Part shown: in pieces, positions 11,680 to 24,023 of the stretch
Layout: each line of letters starts with the position of its first letter
Position numbering within the stretch: position 1 is the first letter of the stretch
DNA from: Ehretia macrophylla
Taxonomy: Eukaryota; Streptophyta; Magnoliopsida; Boraginales; Ehretiaceae
Direction: 5' to 3'
Length of the DNA stretch: 64,000 nt
Assembly (NCBI GenBank): GCA_037974665.1
Contig: CM075770.1
Coordinates: 24,043,501 to 24,107,500 of the forward strand
Position numbers and translations under genes: made by a program
The notes under the pieces: model-generated
Seen by the model: the letters and a program-made list of their open reading frames with translations, nothing else
What the model was told of the DNA's origin: nothing
The model's database searches: none

Positions 11680-12130
11680 CCGACCCCGAATAACGTGTGT
11701 TACCTTGATTTGCATGCCATAGACCCCTAATTATATGACCGACCTTGGATTACGTGTCTAGTCTTGGTTTTTGTGCATACCTTGTCATACGTGCCTTGAT
11801 CTAGAATAGTGTGCCCTAATCCCCGACTCACGTGCGGTACCTAGAAATACGTGCCCTGACCTCGATGTACGTGCGTAATCTTATTTCGTGTGCCCTAACC
11901 TTGAACTGCGTACCTTAACCTAGGTTTAAGAGTCATACCGCGATTTGTGTGCATTACATTGAATTACATGCCTTGCATTGGTTTACGTGCATTCACCTAG
12001 GATTGCGTGCATTAGTCTTGAAGTCTGTGTCTTACCTCGTAGTTCGTGTCTACTTCGTGATTCGTGCCCTATATTGATTTTTGTGTGTGTCTCGTAGTGC
12101 GTGCCCTAGACTTAGGAAAGCGTGCCCGCA
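11680..12130 (+). repeat. CGTG-rich degenerate minisatellite in LTR
   Basis: Loose period of about 20-25 bp with recurring CGTGCC or CGTGTG cores separated by CCTA and CTTG phrases. I count about a dozen CGTG cores. The copy in the 3' LTR is at 18436-18890; a shorter version (~230 bp) opens the Tekay LTRs. Confidence 0.65.
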
Positions 12131-14025
12131 CGCTAATCAATAAAGAATCCTATACAAAGCACTAGACTATAAAATAATCCTACAAACACCACTAACTATT
12201 ATTATAATCCTAATTCAAATCTCTACAAAATCCACTAACACCTAAATATTATATTTTAAACTCACTACAAGACAAAATCTCACAAACTTCTAAACATATC
12301 ATATATTCTATTCTACCTAAAATCCCTAAATACCCAACATTCTCTTACACACATGTTAAAACAATTCAAAAGATGACACAAATCTGAATTTTTGCATGCC
12401 CAAGGCCAACATATGCATCAACTTTTGCAAAAGCCTCATTTTTCTCTCATTTCTCTCACTTTCCTCACATTTTCTCTCTCTCCCTCTCACTCTCTCTCTT
12501 AGCTCATCTTCATCATCCTATGGTGCATCAAGACAAACCACAAGCAAAGAAACTCACCCAAGCAAGCTAGGATGCAAGAAACACACATGCAAGCATTTTG
12601 AGTCACCATTTTCGGCCTTGGTGAGTTTTTAATCTTCCATTTCTTTTCTTCTTGTTCTAACCTCATGCATGTGCTAAGAGATTGATCACTAAGCTAGGAA
12701 AAATAGAGAAAAGCTAGTTGGAATCTCGGCTAAGCAAGAAGAAGAAGAGATTTGAGCTTCAACAAGGTTTTGAGCATTTTTTGGGTTGATTGCAAAGGTG
12801 AGGGCTAAAACCTTTTGAAAGCTCTTCAAAAAATCCACATGCATGCTAATAAATGTGTGTATTTGCTTCTGTACTTGAGCTATATGGTCGTTCATAAGCT
12901 TAAACAACCATGCATGGCAAGATCTTGGCTTGAAAATGATGCTAGGTGAAGTCGAAATTGTTGACAGCTCTCTGACCAGTCTGTTCGAGGTAAGTTTAGC
13001 TAGGCAAATGATGTTGAAAATGCATGAAAATTGGTAGGTGACTAGTTTGGACAGTTTTGAACATTTTTCCCAGAAATAGGCCGAAGCTAATTTTTACTCT
13101 AAGGTCCTCAAAATGGAAAATATTTAAAATGTGACCAAATCTGGAAATCTAGAAAAATGAAGCAGGTTTTGGCAGATGCACTGACCGTGTGGAACGAACC
13201 ATATTTGACTTAGTAAATGTTGTTCAAAATGCATGAAATTTGGTGTGCTACTATAGTTTTCAGTTCTGGACAATTTTTTTTCAGAAATGGACTAAGCCTA
13301 AATCTGACCCTAAGGACCTCAAAAACGTCAATTATCGAAAAGTGTGCAAATCTGGACAGTTTTGTGCTATCCCACTGTTTCGGATATATCTAATGATCCG
13401 AACTCCAATTGATGCAAGGTTTGTTTCTGATTTTAGTTAACTTCTTAAGATTTAATTTTACATCTTATTCCCTGGATTTGGAGATATTTTGATTATCCTA
13501 TTGATTGTGAGAAAACAGCATATTGCAGTAAAGGTTTCACTTAGCTATATGCTCGGAAAATTGATGTAACCTCTCTTGTGGTACTAATTGCTTGGAATTG
13601 TGGTGTTGGAATGTTGTGTGGACTGTTTTGGGTACTTGAGGATGTTTGAATTGAATGATGCATGACTTGAGAATGATTTTGAGTTGACTTAGGGTTTAAT
13701 CACGCGGTTAAGCATGAAACGGAAACCCTAATGACTAGGTAGTCTTGCTAAGTGTTGATCTTTTGGATATTATGTGGAAATTATTTGCTTAGTGGGCTGC
13801 CCGAAAATGTCTTATACCTTCAAATGTGATTTTGACCATTGCATGTTGACAAATAAGCATTTCTTGCACTCGAACCCATGTTGCTGTCATTGGATGTTGA
13901 ATAATCTTATCACTTGATCATGTGGGCTTCGTAATGAGTTATATGGCCTGTTTTACATGTGTTACATGGCTGCCCGTTTAATTTTCATATAACTCTATAT
14001 GCCTTTCAAGTGAAATTTCCTGTCT

Positions 14026-14316
14026 TATCATGCCCTGCTTGTTTACCTGTCAATGTGCAATCTTATGACTGTCCGGAGGCAACCTACTTTGTTGTCCTCT
14101 TACTGTGATATATTACCTGTTTTATCGTGCCCTGCCTGTTTACTTGGTCAATGTGCAATCTTATGACTGTCCGGAGGAAACCTACTTTGTTGTCCTCCTA
14201 CTGTGATATATTACATGTTTTATCGTGCCCTGCCTGTTTACTTGGTCAATGTGCAATCTTATGACTGTCCGGAGGCAACCTACTTTGTTGTCCTCCTACT
14301 GTGATATATTACCTGT
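14026..14316 (+). repeat. Three copies of a ~98-bp repeat in LTR
   Basis: Copies start at 14026, 14123 and 14221, each running from TATCRTGCCCTG to TGTGATATATTAC. The related Tekay LTRs have a single copy, so the triplication is specific to the LARD lineage. Confidence 0.85.
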
Positions 14317-14359
14317 CATGAATGTGCATTGCATACATGGTTGCAACCTTTCCTGTTGG

Positions 14360-14421
14360 CATGGTAGCGATCACGCACACCGGGCGGCATCGGGCTTGCC
14401 GGTGCACCCGTGACTACCATG
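14360..14421. other. GC-rich hairpin module in LTR
   Basis: Outer stem CATGGTAG(CGA)TCACG pairs with CGTGACTACCATG; an inner stem CACCGG pairs with CCGGTG. The module is followed by a pyrimidine-rich block. Confidence 0.65.
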
Positions 14422-15498
14422 GTCCCATTCCCTCTCCCGCTTGGGGGCTTGACTTCCTCGGAGAGTTGAGTTGTAGGATTTTGGGGTACATCCGGAGTAC
14501 ACCCACCTGGCGTGTTTGGGGGATGATTGAGGTCGGCCGCAACAACTGATTCTGGAACTGATCTGAGAGCAAAAGTTCACCGTATCCTTTTACTGTGTGT
14601 ATAAGTACTCTCGCTTGGTTCCTAGAGAACCTCGGGGAAGAAAGACTGGTATTTCTGTTCCTGTACTTATATTATTGTTACATTCATGCTTGCAAAAGGA
14701 TTTTCATAAGTTGAACCGGAAAATGAGTTTCAAAACCTATTTCTCATTCCCCCTCGCTGAGTTCATAAGGACTCGCCCTCTTTTATCATCTCAGGTGAAG
14801 AAGATCAAGAATAGGTACCCGAGGACGATGTGCCTAACGATGATTCCTTGGAGTGATTGCCTGTCCCTACATGCTTTTGTGCTTTGCTTGAAAGTGGTTG
14901 CTATATGGATGTTGTGTTTGGTTGCAAACTACTCATTTTATTGATGTAAATGACCCCGTTGTAATTTGGGTCTAATTCTGGGTTTGTACTATCTATAACC
15001 GGACGAACTTTTATTTGGTTGTTTACTTTCATTTCCTTAATTAGTACTTATCGTAGGCATTCAAACCACTAGATGAACAATCAACTAAGTTAATTCTATC
15101 TAATTTCACTTAGGTGCTCATTTGCAAACTAAAGGATAATAGGTACTTGCATGATAGGAAATTGACAAATAAACGGGACATAGTTATCATGTTAGGCTTA
15201 TTAACCAAACGAGACTTTCAAGATAAGCTAGTAGGCAAATCGGTTGGTGACAAATAGGAGTCCTTAATGGAATTGGATTAATGATTGGAATAATTGAGAC
15301 ATTTAGAGAATTAGGTCAAACCAAAGAGCCCAATTTCAACCGTTATGCTGCCGGTTTTTTGAAAGATTTTGGAGTTTAGACTAAAACGATAAGTGTTAAT
15401 TCTTCATAAACGGTTAAGTATGTGACAGGTCCTGAACGTTTAGGTCACACCCTAGTCTAACCTTATAGGCCGGGTTAGGGCGTGACACCTTAGTAGAA

Positions 15499-15510
15499 TG
15501 GTATCAGAGC
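15499..15510 (+). other. Primer binding site, initiator Met tRNA (LARD)
   Basis: TGGTATCAGAGC begins 12 bp after the 5' LTR and is complementary to the 3' end of initiator Met tRNA, the usual primer of plant Ty3/gypsy elements. Confidence 0.9.
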
Positions 15511-18410
15511 TTAGTTTAGTAACTAGGCATTAGTCGGGTTCAACTCTCGGACCATGGGTAGAAGCCGAAGGTAATTATGATGTCTTGTTTATATGTGTTA
15601 ATGTGTGTTAATGTGCTTTAATTGCTTTGAGAATTGAATACTATGTGCCTTTGTGGACTATATGTATTATGTGTCATGTACATCGACACGTTAGTGCCCT
15701 CAATTATGCATGCATGCTTTTATACTCCTTCCTTGATACATGTGCATGTTATATAACCATGAATGACTGTTTATACACATAGATAGTTAGGATTAGAACT
15801 TTCAGGGAAGTGAATTCATGTAGGAAGAACGAAAAGTCTCGGTTAGAGATTTCTGGCATCTTCACAGGTACTTGATGGATAGTATGTATTATTGGATATG
15901 CATGTATATAAAATGCGTAGCACAGGTATAATTGTTGAGGTAAAGTTATCTCCTTATTTTTGGAATACCAATACCTGTGATTAAGTTGTCAATTTTATGG
16001 CTATGAAGTTTTGATTCTGTTAAACTGTTCTTCTCATTGTGGTTCAAGTATAAAGGATTAAAGACATACTACTTCCTTAGATATAATGGTATACTATTAA
16101 ATATGTAGAGTAGTATATATTCTCATGTGTTGATAGTGGAAGTTGACTTGGAGGTTTCTTTGAATCCATTTCTCACATCTTAAAATTGGCTTGATAGGCT
16201 ATCTAAGAAGTTGGCAATATGCTCGTACGATCGAATCCTTACTTGATTGGAATTAAGCATTGATGAATTTGATTTGGTGTATACTAGCGAGTTTCAAGTT
16301 CATTAAATGTTGAGATCATAACCTAGAAATTAAAAGATGAATTCGTGGAAGTTGACGATAGTTACTTTTAGGGATTAGATTATTGAGACATGGATAGTGT
16401 ATTTGAGTGACTTAGCAGTGGATAACCTCAAGACATGTAGGAAACTCTGAAGACCGAATTTAATAAAGTTGATGAATCTTTAGTATAACAAGATATGGGG
16501 ATGCTAGAATCAAGGAATTCACGTAGCTAGAACTCGTGTTTGGAAAACTACACCTAAAATGTTAGGTCGGATAGAAGTTTAAGGAATTGAATTATGCATT
16601 AAATGACTAACGTTGCTAAAGGTCCTAAGTTGGATATTTATGATATTAAAAAACACGGTATTAGTTTGGTGTCCCTTGAACTTAGCTGTAAATACGCAAG
16701 TAAGTCATTCTATGCTCTCGTTATTTGGATACCCTAGAGGATATTAGGAAACATATATCCCTAAGTAATACCGATGGACCTATTATATAAACCATCGAAA
16801 TGATATTAAGCATCTGGTTGCAAAGTGGAGTCGTTAGGATATGATTAGTAATCCTAAATGGCTAATAGTAAGTAGGCATGATGATTCATGGTGAACCCTA
16901 GAACCTAAGGTCGATGAGTCTTGACGCTCTTAACTAGTTGAACATGTAAATGAGAAGAGTAAGATTTCATAGAGTTAAGATAGAGATGAATTAGAGTCAT
17001 AATGACCCAAGAGACTATTGTTAGACCACCGTATCTATGTGCATCGTTTCACATCTAGAAACTAGCGATCGGTAGACTTTAAATTGTGGTCGTTTAATAA
17101 GAGGGGTGAATCTTGTAGTAATAGTTAAATAAGTGGTTGATTACTTTTGAAGTTCTATTAGATTATATTGTGGTTATAATTCTTATGATTGACACAGCCT
17201 TGAAGTTATTTTGTGTAATAAGCTACTTGGATTAGTATGGCAAGTATCTTATGAGCTAGATCATTTCGGTACCCATTTATAGTCCTAGGATTGTTGTTGT
17301 ACGACCGGTAACCTAGTAGAGCATTGATATCACCTACATGGCGATGAACCCAACTTAGTAACATTAATGTCGAAGATATATTGGCAGGCATTAAGTATTC
17401 GAAGGAATGACTAGGTCGCTAAATGAGTAGGACCATTGTCTTCTTAAGTATGACGTAACCTTGGATTGAGGTGAGTGGAATTTATTTGAGGTTGAAACTA
17501 TTCGCCTTAGGAGTTTTGGATAAGATTAAAAGAAAATTCTGAAGTCTCGTGACTTGAAGATAGGGATTTGAATAAGGAAATAAATTATGGATTACGAGTT
17601 GATGAATTTACTTGAAAAGTTGAACTAGTACTACATGATTAGTTTACCCATGCAATTTCGATGGCGATTTGTTGGTGATACTTAATAAACCTTAGAGTTT
17701 GAGTTTCATGAACCTCAACAGTCTTTATCCTCGATTACGGGTATGAAGGTTAACGAAGCTGTGAAAGGATGTTAGTGAATAGAAGCCTATGATCGGGAGA
17801 CTAGTCATTAGAAGATTTGCTAATCTAATGTACCTGCGAGATAAGAAGGGCTATAATACCATCGATAGATGACAATTTGAGATAGATCAGTTTGTTTGGA
17901 GAGTTTTTCCTGAAAATAGAGTCGTATTGTGGAAAGGACCCATAACACGTGTATGTCCTAGGTGTTAACAATTTTGAAGCTAGTTGATAGAATATGTAAA
18001 TCTGATATAGATCTATCATCTTGAAATTAGCGTATGTCACCCTAGGATCATGGAATTATTGTGATATTCCTTTTGAGGTATGAATGCGAGATTGACACAA
18101 CATGAGTCATGATTTTGGAGTTACAGTTCTATTGTTAGAATACCGATGCAACTTTGATGACTATGTTTGAAGACTCTAACCTTAGTTAATGAACTTGACC
18201 TTAAGATCAAATGGAGAATAGAGTTGTTCAAAGAAAAGAACTATAAATGTAGAGGTCACACCGAACTAAATGATTGGAGAAACATAGGAAGTCAATTGGT
18301 TATGGTAAGAGATCACCAAACACGGGACGAACCGGAGTAGGAAGAATAACAAGGGTCAGAATCCGTCTAAATGACCTCAATAGGCAAGAATGAATTTCGG
18401 GACGAAATTC
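15511..18410 (+). mobile_element. Non-coding interior of LARD-like element
   Basis: About 2.9 kb without an open frame above ~71 residues. The first ~100 bp (leader, with GGGTTCAACTCTCGGACC) match the leader of the Tekay element. The rest is AT-rich; I recognise no gag, protease, polymerase or integrase motif. The end (GAATTTCGGGACGAAATTC) again matches Tekay. A short stretch near 18045-18090 faintly recalls polymerase-coding sequence, too weakly to call. Confidence 0.75.
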
Positions 18411-18427
18411 TTTTAAGGAGGGGAGGA
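18411..18427 (+). other. Polypurine tract (LARD)
   Basis: TTTTAAGGAGGGGAGGA lies directly before the 3' LTR, the expected plus-strand primer site. The same tract, slightly changed, precedes the 3' LTR of the Tekay element. Confidence 0.85.
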
Positions 18428-20815
18428 TGTGAGGCCTGACCCCGAATAACATGTGTTACCTTGATTTGCGTGCCATAGACCCCTAATTATATGACCGACC
18501 TTGGATTACGTGTCCAGTCTTGGTTTTCATGCATACCTCGTCATACGTGCCTTGACCTAGAATAGTGTGCCCTAATCCCCGACTCACGTGCGGTACCTAG
18601 AAAAACGTGCCCTGACCTTAATGTACGAGCATTACCTCGTTTCGTGTGCCCTAACCTTGAACTGCGTACCTTAACCTAGGTTTAAGAGTCGTACCGCGAT
18701 TTGTGTGCATTATATTGAATTACATGCCTTGCATTGGTTTACGTGCATTCACCTAGGATTGCATGCATTAGTCTTGAAGTCTGTGTCTTACCTCGTAGTT
18801 CGTGTCTACCGCGTGATTCGTGCCCTGTATTGATTTCTGTGTGTGTCTCGTAGTGCGTGCCCTAGACTTAGGAAAGCGTGCCCTCACGCTAATCAATAAA
18901 GAATCCTACACAAAGCACTAGACTATAAAATAATCCTACAAACACCACTAACTATTATTATAATCCTAATTCAAATCTCAACAAATGCCACTAACACCTA
19001 AATATTATATTTTAAACTCACTACAAGACAAAATCTCACAAACCTCTAAACATCTCATATATTCTATTCTACCTAAAATCCCTAAATACCCAACATTCTC
19101 TTACACACATGTTAAAACAATTCAAAAGATGACACAAATCTGAATTTTTGCATGCCCAAGGCCAACATATGCATCAACTTTTGCAAAAGCCTCATTTTTC
19201 TCTCATTTCTCTCACTTTCCTCACATTTTCTCTCTCTCCCTCTCACTCTCTCTCTCCATTTCGGTTTTGGCTGAGTTCTCTCCACCTCTTAGCTCATCTT
19301 CATCATCCTATGGTGCATCAAGAAAAACCACAAGCAAAGAAACTCACCCAAGCAAGCTAGGATGCAAGAAACACACATGCAAGCATTTTGAGTCACCATT
19401 TTCGGCCTTGGTGAGTTTTTAAGCTTCCATTTCTTTTCTTCTTGTTCTAACCTCATGCATGTGCTAAGAGATTGATCACTAAGCTAGGAAAAATAGAGAA
19501 AAGCTAGTTGGAATCTCGGCTAAGCAAGAAGAAGAAGAGATTTGAGCTTCAACAAGGTTTTGAGCATTTTTTGGGTTGATTGCAAAGGTGAGGGCTAAAA
19601 CCTTTTGAAACTCTTCAAAAAATCCACATGCATGCTAATAAATATGTGTATTTGCTTCTGTACTTGAGCTATATGGTCGTTCATAAGCTTAAACAACCAT
19701 GCATGGCAAGATCTTGGCTTGAAAATGATGCTAGGTGAAGTCGAAATTGTTGACAGCTCTCTGACCAGTCTGTTCGAGGTAAGTTTAGCTAGTCAAATGA
19801 TGTTGAAAATGCATGAAAATTGGTAGGTGACTGGTTTGGACAGTTTTGAACATTTTTCCCAGAAATAGGCCGAAGCTAATTTTTACTCTAAGGTCCTCAA
19901 AATGGAAAATATTTAAAATGTGACCAAATCTGGAAATCTAGAAAAATGAAGCAGGTTTTGGCAGATGCACTGACCGTGTGGAACGAACCATATTTGACTT
20001 AGTAAATGTTGTTCAAAATGCATGAAATTTGGTGTGCTACTATAGTTTTCAGTTCTGGACAATTTTTTTTCAGAAATGGACTAAGCCTAAATCTGACCCT
20101 AAGGACCTCAAAAACGTCAATTATCGAAAAGTGTGCAAATCTGGACAGTTTTGTGCTATCCCACTATTTCGGATATATCTAATGATCCCGAACTCCAATT
20201 GATGCAAGGTTTGTTTCTGATTTTAGTTAACTTCTTAAGCTTTAATTTCAAATCTTATTCACTGGATTTGGAGATATTCTGATTATCCTATTGATTGTGA
20301 GAAAACAGCCTATTGCAGTAAAGGTTTCACTTAGCTATATGCTTGGAAAATTGATGTAACCTCTCTTGTGGTACTAATTGCTTGGAATTGTGGTGTTGGA
20401 ATGTTGTGTGGACTATTTTAGGTACTTGAGGATGTTTGAATTGAATGATGCATGACTTGAGAATGATTTTGAGTTGACTTAGGGTTTAATCACGCAGTTA
20501 AGCATGAAACGGAAACCCTAATGACTAGGTAGTCTTGCTAAGTGTTGATCTTTCGGATATTATGTGGAAATTATATGCTTAGTGGGCTGCCCGAAAATGT
20601 CTTATACCTTCAAATGTGATTTTGACCATTGCATGTTGACAAATACGCATTTCTTGCACCCGAACCCATGTTGATGTCATTGCATATTGAATAATCTTAT
20701 CACTTGATCACGTGGGCTTCGTAATGAGTTATATGGCCTGTTTTACATGTGTTACATGGCTGCCCGTTTAATTTTCATATAACTCTATATGCCTTTCAAG
20801 TGAAATTTCCTGCCT

Positions 20816-21106
20816 TATCATGCCCTGTTTGTTTACCTGTCAATGTGCAATCTTATGACTGTCCAGAGGCAACCTACTTTGTTGTCCTCCTACTGTGATA
20901 TATTACCTGTTTTATCGTGCCTCGCCTGTTTACTTCGTCAATGTGCAATCTTATGACTGTCCAGAGGCAACCTACTTTGTTGTCCTCCTACTGTGATATA
21001 TTACCTGTTTTATCATGCCCTGCCTGTTTACTTGGTCAATGTGCAATCTTATGACTGTCTAGAGGCAACCTACTTTGTTGTCCTCCTATTGTGATATATT
21101 ACCTGT
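20816..21106 (+). repeat. ~98-bp triplication in 3' LTR
   Basis: Copies start at 20816, 20913 and 21011, matching the three copies of the 5' LTR, so the triplication predates insertion. Confidence 0.85.
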
Positions 21107-21149
21107 CATGAATGTGCATTGCATACAAGGTTGCAACCTTTCCTGTTGT

Positions 21150-21211
21150 CATGGTAGCGATCACGCACACCGGGCGGCATCGGGCTTGCCGGTGCACCCG
21201 TGACTACCATG
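21150..21211. other. GC-rich hairpin module in 3' LTR
   Basis: Same arms as the 5' LTR copy: CATGGTAG and CTACCATG outside, CACCGG and CCGGTG inside. Confidence 0.62.
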
Positions 21212-22547
21212 GTCCCATTCCCTCTCTCGCTTGGGGGCTAGACTTCCTCAGAGAGTTGGGTCGTAGGATTTCGGGGTACATCTGGAGTACACCCACCTGG
21301 CGTGTTTGGGGGATGATTTGAAGTCGGCCGCAACAACTGATTCTGGAACTAATCTGAGAGCAAAAGCTCACTGTATCCTTTTACTGTGTGTATAAGTACT
21401 CTTGCTTGGTTCCTAGAGAACCTCGGGGAGGAAAGACTGGTATTTCTGTACCTGTACTTATATTATTGTTACATTCATGCTTGCAAAAGGATTTTCATAA
21501 GTTGAACCGGAAAATGAGTTTCAAAACCTATTTCTCGTTCCCCCTAGCTGAGTTCATAAGGACTCGCCCTCTTTTATCATCTCAGGTGAAGAAGATCAAG
21601 AACAGGTACCCGAGGACGATATGCCTAACGATGATTCCTTGGAGGGATTGCCTGTCCCTACGTGCTTTTGTGCTTTGCCTGAAAGTGGTTGCTATATGGA
21701 TGTTGTGTTTGATTGCAAACTACTCATTTTATTGATGTAAATGACCCTGTTGTAATTTGGGTCTAATTCTGGGTTTGTACTATCTATAACCGGACGAACT
21801 TTTATTTGGTTGTTTGTTTTCGTTTCCTTAATTAGTAGTTATCGTAGGCATTCAAACCACTAGATGAACAATCAACTAAGTTAATTCTATCTAATTTCAC
21901 TTAGGTGCTCATTTGCAAACTAGAGGATAATAGGTACTTGCATGATAGGAAATTGATAAATAAACGGGACATAGTTATCATGTTAGGCTTATTAACCAAA
22001 CGAGACTTTCAAGATAAGCTAGTAGGCAAATCGGTTGGTGACAAATAGGAGTCCTTAATGGAATTGGATTAATGATTGGAATAATTGAGGCATTTAGAGA
22101 ATTAGGTCAAACCAAATAGCCCAATTTCAACCGTTATGCTGCCGGTTTTTCGAAAGATTTTGGAGTTTAGACTAAAACGATAAGTGTTAATTCTTCATAA
22201 ACGGTTAAGTATGTGACAGGTCCTGAACGTTTAGGTCACACCCTAGTCTAACCTTATAGACCGGGTTGGGGCGTGACACCAGCCGAGCACGCTTGCTGCC
22301 CCCGTCGTAGAGCTCTTAGAGAGCTTTCCAACGGTATGCTGTGTGTCGCGTAACTCTTTACGGATGAAAAGTTATGGGCACCGGAGCGACGGAGACCTGG
22401 ACATAAGTCGTACGCCTTCGGTTTGCGGGCCCAGCTTCTACGTGAAGCGAAGTTGTCTTGCCCAAGGTGCCGTGGGATTCGGTAATATAAATATGGTGGA
22501 TAAATTATCTTGGCAACCCTAACCAGGGCAAAAAAAATTGAAAAGGG

Positions 22548-22665
22548 GGGTGCAACACGAGGACTTCCCAGGGGGTCAGCCATCCTAGTACTACTTTCGC
22601 CTAAGCACGCTTAACTTCGGAGTTCTGATGGGATCCGGTGCATTAGTGCTGTTATGATAGCATCC
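22548..22665 (-). rRNA. 5S rRNA gene copy 14
   Basis: About 6 differences, including one in box C, one in the intermediate element and one at the box A edge. The unit upstream of it received the LARD insertion. No counterpart in the second half. Confidence 0.84.
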
Positions 22666-23226
22666 GTCATGTTGAGGGCACAATTCCATTATGTGTTGAT
22701 GGTTCACTGTCCCAGCCCAGAGAGATGGCTCATTCAAAAGCCCCAAAGGGCTTAACGACAACCCATCCGCTTCGACAACGCAGCATCCTTGCAAGACGTG
22801 ATATCGAAACGTTGTAGGGCCCTCTACTCTCCCGCAAGTTAGGTTGCCGTCCTTTTAACAGCTCACGACATACGATCCGGGTCTGAAAAATAGAGCAAAA
22901 GAAGAAAATTGGCCCGAATCTGATTAAAACGTTAGATTTTGGGCTCCAAAAATAGGCACAACCGAGCAGACTTGCTGCCCCCCTCGTAGAGCTCTCGGAG
23001 AACTTTCCAACGGTATGCTGTCCACCGCGTAACTCATTACGAATCAAAAGTTATGGGCACCCGAGTGACGGAGACCTGATGACAAGCCCTACACCCTCGG
23101 TTTGCGGGCCCAACCTCTACGTGAAGCAAAGTAGTCTTGCCCAAGGTGCCGTGGGATTCGGTAATAGAAATGTGGTGGATTAAGAATCTTGGCAACCCTA
23201 ACCTGGGCAAAAAAAATTGAAAAGGG

Positions 23227-23344
23227 GAGTGCAACCCGAGGACTTCCCAGGGGGTCACCCATCCTAGTACTACTCTCGCCCAAGCATGCTAAACTTCGGA
23301 GTTCTGATGGGATCCGGAGCATTAGTGCTGGTATGATCGCACCC
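23227..23344 (-). rRNA. 5S rRNA gene copy 15
   Basis: About 5 differences, two of them in box A. Shares CAACCCGAG and CCGGAGCATTAG with copy 34, its duplicate. Confidence 0.84.
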
Positions 23345-23905
23345 GTCATGTTGAGGGCACAATTCCTTTATTTGTTGACGGTTCACAATCCCAGCCCAGA
23401 GAGATGGCCCATTAAAAAGGCCCAATGGGCTTAACAACAACACATCCGCTTCGACAACGTAGCATCCTCGCAAGACGTGATATCGACGCATTGTAGGGCC
23501 CTCTAATGTCCCACGAGTTAGGTTGTCGTCCTTTTAACAGCTCACGACGTACGATCTGGGATGAAAAAACATAGCAAAAGAAGAAAATTGTCCCGAAACT
23601 GATGAAAACGTTCGATTTTGGGCTACAAAAATTGGCACAGCTAAGCAGACTTGTTGCCCCCCTCGTAGAGCTCTCGGAGAACTTTCCAACGGTATACTAT
23701 GCACAGCGTAACTCCTTACCGAACAAAAGTTATGGGCACCAGAGCGATGGAGACCTGATGACAAGCCCTACGCCCTCGGTTTGCCGGCCCAGCCTCTACG
23801 TGAAATGAAGTAGTCTTGCCCAAGGTGCCGTGGGATTCGGTAATAGAAATGTGGTGGATAAAGTATCTTGGCAACCCTAACCGGGGCAAAAAAAATTGAA
23901 AAATG

Positions 23906-24023
23906 GGGTGCAACACGAGGACTTCCCAGGGGGTCACCTATCCTTGTACTACTCTCGCCCAAGCACGCTTAACTTCGGAGTTCTGATGGGATCCGGTGCA
24001 TTAGTACTTGTATGATCACACCC
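23906..24023 (-). rRNA. 5S rRNA gene copy 16
   Basis: About 5 differences, one in box C. The transcription-start side carries three of them. Confidence 0.84.

Larger units (their letters stand above)
11672..15487 (+). mobile_element. 5' LTR of LARD-like element
   Basis: Starts TGTGAGGCCCGACC and ends GGGCGTGACA. It carries a degenerate CGTG-rich minisatellite (11680-12130), a CT-rich tract (12440-12500), three copies of a ~98-bp repeat (14026-14316), the GC-rich hairpin (14360-14421) and a possible TATA box TATAAG (14600-14605). It is 35 bp shorter than the 3' LTR, mainly because a ~34-bp stretch near 12500 is absent. Confidence 0.92.
18428..22278 (+). mobile_element. 3' LTR of LARD-like element
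   Basis: Same structure as the 5' LTR: CGTG-rich opening, CT tract (19190-19256), ~98-bp triplication (20816-21106), hairpin (21150-21211) and possible TATA box at 21391-21396. Ends GTGACA, then the CCAGC duplication and 5S spacer. Confidence 0.92.
11667..22283 (+). mobile_element. LARD-like non-autonomous LTR retrotransposon, Tekay-related
   Basis: The element spans 11672-22278 and is flanked by the 5-bp duplication CCAGC (11667-11671 and 22279-22283). LTRs are 3816 and 3851 bp; the interior is only about 2.94 kb and has no recognisable gag or pol. LTR termini (TGTGAGGCC...GTGACA), primer site, leader and polypurine tract match the coding Tekay element at 26039-37944, so Tekay proteins probably mobilised it. 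The LTRs differ by roughly 2% by eye, unevenly (about 5% in the first 460 bp), suggesting insertion within about the last million years under a grass-like substitution rate. It looks structurally whole for a non-coding element. Confidence 0.9.

Noticed and set aside
12440-12500. CT-rich tract as a distinct microsatellite locus
   Set aside because: It is a fixed part of the LTR, repeated at the matching place in all related LTRs.
15499-15510. tRNA gene fragment (TGGTATCAGAGC)
   Set aside because: Only the 3'-end complement is present, directly after an LTR: a primer binding site.
18045-18090. Decayed polymerase sequence in the LARD interior
   Set aside because: A few short matches to the Tekay polymerase region with gaps; not distinguishable from chance by eye.
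14597-21735. 115-residue open frame present twice (14597-14944 and 21388-21735)
   Set aside because: The two copies are the same place in the two LTRs of one element; no known domain and no sign of coding selection.
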